In this document: positions 60,834-64,000 of the stretch, in pieces
How the letters are laid out: each line of letters begins with the position of its first letter
How positions within the stretch are numbered: the first letter of the stretch is position 1
DNA from: Chlorophyllum brunneum
Taxonomy: Eukaryota > Basidiomycota > Agaricomycetes > Agaricales > Agaricaceae
Assembly: GCA_963576785.1 (NCBI GenBank)
Contig: OY756141.1
Location: forward strand, 992,001-1,056,000
Length of the DNA: 64,000 nt
Direction: 5' to 3'
Made by a program: the position numbers and the translations under genes
The notes under the pieces: model-generated
The model's database searches: none
What the model was told of the DNA's origin: nothing
The model's input: only the letters and a program-made list of their open reading frames with translations

Positions 60834-60946
60834 CAGTTCGTGCTGGCGTTTGCACCGATCATACCCATACAGCCAGGACCGGCGCCAGAAAGATCATCAT
60901 TGGCCCCGCATGCTCCATCCTTCTTCTCCAACGGTTGATCCATCAT
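60833..60946 (-). CDS. Possible 37-residue peptide ORF
   Basis: ATG at 60946 to TGA at 60833. The peptide has an acidic/basic start (DQPLEKKDG) and a Gly/Ala-rich body with two cysteines (GACGAND, then GAGPGCMGMIGA). It could be a small peptide, the last exon of a larger gene, or chance. It is reported because of its unusual composition and the ACGCGT cluster at its 3' end. Confidence 0.2.
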   Translation of the reverse strand: MMDQPLEKKDGACGANDDLSGAGPGCMGMIGANASTN

Positions 60947-62439
60947 AATGGTGTGTCTTCTAACCCAGTCCACCGACCACATTGGTCACTTTCGGTTCCA
61001 CACAATCCGCGTGCCTTGGCGGGATAATGAGTGCAAGTCCACGTAGCACACCAGTGTCTCAGTCCCTTGGACTCTCATACTCAGGTGCCATTTAAGAATC
61101 TGTGCGAGGGAAACAGCCTCACAACGTCACCTGCCAACGCAGCCTTGGCCAAGTGGCAGGACCATCGACCTAACTAGTGGAAGTCTTACATTAGCTCCTC
61201 GGCTCTCCGTCCTGTCACAAGTTTACCGCTGGGGGGTATTCCGGCACCTCCACCATCATCTCTCTCGTCATCCATCATGCGTCGAGACTCGATCTTATCA
61301 AGTCGCTTGGTATGCCTTCGTGCTAACTCCACAATCAAAATTGGGCATGACAGCGTAATCGCGTCCACTCACATTGTAAATATTACTTCTTTCAAAGTGG
61401 TGATTGGGGGCAGATGTAATGGAACCAGTCGCTGAGATGATATGAATAACTTTCGCTGCCGATTTCATGTGTAAGAGCAAATGTTTCATTTTAGACCTTC
61501 TTTCGAGTGGCGCTGATGAGTGCTTGTTCTTCTCTTCATGTGCAGCCGGAGACGAATACAACACTGGAAAAAGGGTTCTAGAGAGAATATAATAAGCAAA
61601 AACCCAATATCAATACTCTCATGTCAGCCAACTGCTATCATGCCCAGCCTTGTGAACTAGCAACAGTCTATCATGTAATTACTGAGGGTCGATGCTTCCC
61701 CAAGCCTGATCTACTCACCATCAGTTCTTCAGTGCTTTGTGGAGGCAGACATTGGAAGGTCGACCCATCAATGAAATAACACGGCACTGTCTAATACTTA
61801 CGCTGACATCCACTTGGACACGATGTTCGGAGTGTTCCAAGTGTCGTAGTACAGGGCATATCCCAGCGGTTACCGACCGAGTGTGCTTGGAGCCACCCCC
61901 ACGATTGTCATTCATCAATTTCTAGAGTCGCGAAGAATCGCTATATCAATAGATGACGACCTGCTCTTGCAATGGAATGATGGCTCCCCCGATAACTTCG
62001 CTCGCAAATATACAGTTTGGGTTATTCGGGCTCCCAGGTCCCACTACCGAATCCCAATAGACATAGACCATCAAGTATTTATAATAGTTGTCAACCCCGC
62101 ATGTCGTTTCTGAGAACGAATCTCCCCTGTCCTTCAGGTAGGAAGCTATAACCTTCGATACCGCCCAGCCACTGACGGGATACATGGTACGACACCATTC
62201 GGTTATCAAAAGATAGTAGTGAAGCCGTTTGCTCCCAAGTCTCCCGTTCCAAATTTGGTCTAGTATCATGATTGTACTGTAACTTCACACTCTGAAAAAT
62301 GATGACTCGCTTCACCAGTGATCAATTACAAAGGAGGAAGCGTGAAAGGGGGAGAGTCACTCACACGCACCCAACACGCAACTTCTGGTCTGCACCAACT
62401 CTCTTAAGTCGGGGCCGAAATTCTCGAGCGTAGGTCTCT

Positions 62440-63300
62440 GGGATTGGATAGCCTTACTAGAAGTCCAGGGTGTGAACACAGAAGCTGCCAATGTTGCCAG
62501 GCACGTAGTTGGAGCTGAAGCCCAAGGCAGTGTTCAACTATGTCGTATTCCGACTGCACTAGTGCATGCACACCTGGGCGTCCAGCAGACGACTTCTCGA
62601 TGGCTTGGCAATGTCTCCAAAACAAAGGGCAGGATACGTCCTCGACTCCTCGGAGTATGACAAACATCGCCATTGGAAGCGGCCATTAGCCATGAGAATC
62701 AGGCACAGTCCCTGCCCCTCCACTTTGCAACCTTCTACAACTTTCTTCACATCGGTGGTACTGCTGAACACCTAGAAGCCACGAACCCCCGTCGAGGAAC
62801 GAACAATCCTGATATGGGGAAATATAGAGGGCGAGAGCCGCATGGCTCGTGCTGGGAATGGTGAAATGCTGGCGACGGAAGGAAAGGATGCGGGGGGATA
62901 TATTCTTATCATACGATAACTCATGATGCCAGAGGTATTCTCGGACTCGCATTCTGGGTCCCCACATATGGTGGGTTGAGGTAAGCACTTCAGCACCAGT
63001 CGGCATTACTGTGTTCTGTAAAGGGGCTTTTATCCGGTCACCAAGGATGGGGATTCCACCTCCACACCACTTGGGAATGCGAAGGCGGCTTTTGAAGCTC
63101 CCTTTAGACCGGTGATCACTGGGTTCATGGAGTTGAATGCCTCCGTAGTATGGGCACTATGGGTGGTTTAAAGTTAGAGAGTTGGGTGTTTCCTTGAAAC
63201 CCGAGACGACAACACGGCCGCGAGCATCCCATTGCTTCAGGTGGTACTTCGGGTCGGTCGCGAGGTTGATAATCGGACCCTAATTTTGGGTATTGGTCAG
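62440..63300 (-). pseudogene. Possible decayed gene with coding-like fragments in several frames
   Basis: On the minus strand, short segments look like protein: LATDPKYHLKQWDARGRVVV (about 63275-63215), NPVITGLKGASKAAFAFPSG (about 63125-63060), STTDVKKVVEGCKVEG (about 62765-62715) and FSSNYVPGNIG (about 62520-62485), the last followed within 12 codons by a stop. They lie in order but in different frames with no consistent splice sites. I do not recognise the family. Confidence 0.25.
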
Positions 63301-64000
63301 GAATGAAATTAACCCTGGTCTGGATGGTCATTGCCACCGGGATGGACGAAAAACGAAAGAGAAGTTCGGAGGCGAGTAATTGGTCGGGTGCCAATAGTAT
63401 TATCACTATTACACGTCACGTTTCCTATCACTCTCGTGTCCGCTTGTCAACTGGCTCCCTCCCTCGGCGCCACAGAGTCAGCATCAGTATTGCATTACTC
63501 CTTTATATGATGTTACAATACAATGTGTTTGAGCCACCTAAGTAGCTCTGGGTGTGCGGGAACGGAATATAATTGAATTCTCACGACAGATTCCCATTGG
63601 GCCATACCTGTTCCTAAGTGGGGCCACAGCGGATAGAACCAAAGAGCCAACAGATGTCATTACTATTGTATGCCTTTTTTTTCGGGCCTAGAGAGCTGGC
63701 GTTCGGCGTTCAACAACTTCTGAAGATCCGAAGCTTGAGCTTGAAGTCCCGAAGACTTGGGGTATGCTGCTTTAGAGCTTAAAAAGCATAACCTCGAGTA
63801 CATTATTGGTGCCTTCCGTAATGAACCAGGCTATCAGGTCCATCTTGTAGATATGTATTGTCAGGTTCACACAAGTGCCCCAACTCAATATCTTGTGGTC
63901 GTTTGAGAAGTTTTCAATGTCAAAAGGTCTGCAATAGACTTGACTCATTGTCAATTACATATGAGACAACGCTCAGATAAGGGCCCATCAAGTTAACCCG

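Larger units (their letters stand above)
59901..64000. other. 4-kb right end without a firm gene
   Basis: Long gene-poor stretch. It holds the upstream region of the serine-rich gene, the cluster of ACGCGT boxes, a 37-codon ORF (60833-60946, minus) and, between about 62440 and 63300 on the minus strand, several short coding-like segments in different frames. I could not join these into one gene. No transposon or RNA gene was recognised. Confidence 0.5.

Overview
The window is nuclear DNA of a filamentous basidiomycete, most likely an Agaricomycete. Genes are dense and packed on both strands. They are cut by many short GT-AG introns (about 45-65 bases), and several families are typical of mushroom-forming fungi: the multi-pass membrane protein at the left edge, Zn2Cys6/fungal-specific regulators, and a secreted haem peroxidase. 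No rRNA, tRNA, CRISPR array or intact transposon was recognised. I built the gene models by joining reading frames by eye at consensus splice sites. Where the exon sum is a whole number of codons and the protein has its family's usual length (UBC9 158 aa, SNU13 128 aa, SKP1 161 aa), the model is firm.

Layout. 1-8.4 kb: a truncated membrane protein, an Asi-like multi-pass RING ligase, mitochondrial ribosomal protein mS38 (Cox24), and a conserved unknown with a retropepsin-like C-terminus that lacks the catalytic Asp. 8.4-10.6 kb: a small secreted, possibly Kex2-processed precursor and an F-box/LRR-like protein. 12.2-18.2 kb: UBC9 and SNU13 (convergent), two copies of a gamma-glutamylcyclotransferase-like gene, and the proteasome beta-5 subunit. 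18.3-23.1 kb: two tandem amino-acid permeases. 23.1-26.7 kb: a gene-poor stretch with possible gene relics. 26.7-46.6 kb: a LIM protein, an EthD-like tandem barrel protein, a SAC phosphoinositide phosphatase, a Zn2Cys6 regulator, an Erf2-type palmitoyltransferase, an unknown ORF and CoaD-type phosphopantetheine adenylyltransferase. 46.8-57.8 kb: a GPI-type secreted peroxidase, a phosducin-like protein, a FluG-type glutamine synthetase, a DUF3074 protein, bL27m and SKP1 (divergent), and the mRNA capping guanylyltransferase. 57.8-64 kb: one conserved serine-rich unknown, then 4 kb without a firm gene but with a cluster of four ACGCGT boxes beside a tiny ORF.

Most genes are ordinary housekeeping genes lying next to each other, not a pathway. 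Loose themes are protein modification and turnover (RING ligase, UBC9, proteasome beta-5, SKP1, F-box-like protein) and nitrogen/glutathione metabolism (glutamine synthetase, cyclotransferases, permeases). The observations most worth following are the pseudo-retropepsin protein, the secreted KR-containing precursor, the GC-AG intron inside the DHHC domain, stop-free introns of 3n length, and the unknown ORF running into the start of the CoA-synthesis gene.
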